From the NCBI RefSeq assembly GCF_907164915.1, contig NC_061864.1:9369889-9433888 (forward strand): a stretch of 64,000 bases of DNA, read 5' to 3'. Source of the DNA: Impatiens glandulifera (lineage: Eukaryota > Streptophyta > Magnoliopsida > Ericales > Balsaminaceae). The notes beneath the pieces were generated by a model. That model was not told where the DNA came from and did no database searches. It saw only the letters and a program-made list of their open reading frames with translations. Position numbers and translations under genes: made by a program. This document shows positions 63,651 to 64,000 of the stretch, in pieces. The number at the start of each line of letters is the position of its first letter. Within the stretch, counting starts at the first letter, position 1.

Positions 63651-63934
63651 ATAAAGTTCACTGGCCTCTACTTCGTCCTCTTTCTCCTACTTGCCCGTAT
63701 GTGTACATGAATTCAAACTCTTTAACTTATATTAATATATACAAAATGTCAAGTAATATTTTTATTATTTTTATTAATAATTGGAATTGTGATGAGAAAC
63801 TATGGGTAGAGACGCAAGCGAAAACATGCTTCAGGAACAGCAAAAAATTTCAAGGTAAATGCACGAATAGCAAAAATTGCAGCAACATATTGTAAGAGGG
63901 TGAGCTATGAGACCTAGAAAATGGGGCAAAAGAT
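63651..63934 (+). pseudogene. Defensin-like (gamma-thionin) pseudogene, copy 2
   Basis: Exon 1 (63651-63696) encodes a full signal-peptide core (KFTGLYFVLFLLLA) before a gtatgt donor, but its first codon is ATA where copy 1 has ATG. The acceptor AG of copy 1 is GG here (63783-63784). Exon 2 gives NCDEKLWVETQAKTCFRNS and KKFQGKCTNSKNCSNI, with the family's first three cysteines in place. An extra base near 63890 then leads to TAA at 63893, and the gamma-core region is missing because a dispersed repeat starts at about 63921. Start, splicing and 3' half are all lost. In intact relatives the product is a secreted eight-cysteine antimicrobial peptide. Confidence 0.65.
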
Positions 63935-64000
63935 TAAGTATGTAGCCCGCAAACACACTTAATCATTTAACCAGACGCAGAACTTGCCGCCTGACGGGCT
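63921..64000 (+). repeat. Dispersed repeat, copy 2 (runs off window)
   Basis: Shares cccgcaaacacactta and the accagacgc word with 2003-2070. It replaces the 3' half of the defensin-like gene in unit 3. Confidence 0.55.

Overview
The window looks like AT-rich euchromatin from a dicot plant. Exons are separated by GT-AG introns, promoters have TATA boxes, and the recognisable proteins are plant-specific: a CFL1-like WW/zinc-ribbon protein, a pectin methylesterase inhibitor, DC1 zinc-finger proteins and defensin-like pseudogenes. Most of the rest is transposon relics and TA microsatellites. I see no rRNA or tRNA gene, CRISPR array or bacterial-style operon. I cannot name the species.

Layout. 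1-11.3 kb is gene-poor, with a decayed LINE (3.2-4.2 kb) and a perfect 102-bp tandem duplication (10.55 kb). 11.3-12.5 kb holds a two-exon CFL1-like gene on the minus strand. 15.1-15.8 kb is the first of several members of one Helitron-like family. 16.1-23.4 kb is the first unit of a segmental duplication and carries an intact DC1 gene (17957-18763). A PMEI gene follows at 23742-24287 on the minus strand. 26.2-27.2 kb is a Helitron-like element split by a 495-bp palindromic MITE. 28.4-34.5 kb is unclassified repeat-like DNA with a two-exon fragment resembling the Golgi tethering subunit COG3. 34.85-38.34 kb is a CACTA element that contains a Rab-GTPase exon fragment and two nested hAT elements. 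39.2-40.2 kb has unidentified exon-like pieces. 40.4-43.05 kb is a 2.7-kb inverted repeat. 43.3-58 kb is the second duplication unit: a frameshifted DC1 gene, a broken defensin-like gene, then a long repeat-filled tail. 59.8-64 kb is the third unit: an intact DC1 gene and a second broken defensin-like gene that runs into a dispersed repeat at the window edge.

How the genes relate. The main theme is an ancient tandem array whose unit was [conserved upstream block - DC1 gene - defensin-like gene - AT-rich tail]. DC1 genes 1 and 3 are intact; copy 2 carries a 2-bp insertion. The defensin-like gene is broken in units 2 and 3 and deleted, with a clean junction, in unit 1. Each unit has since taken its own set of MITE and Helitron insertions, which gives a relative history. 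The CFL1-like gene and the PMEI gene are independent single genes.
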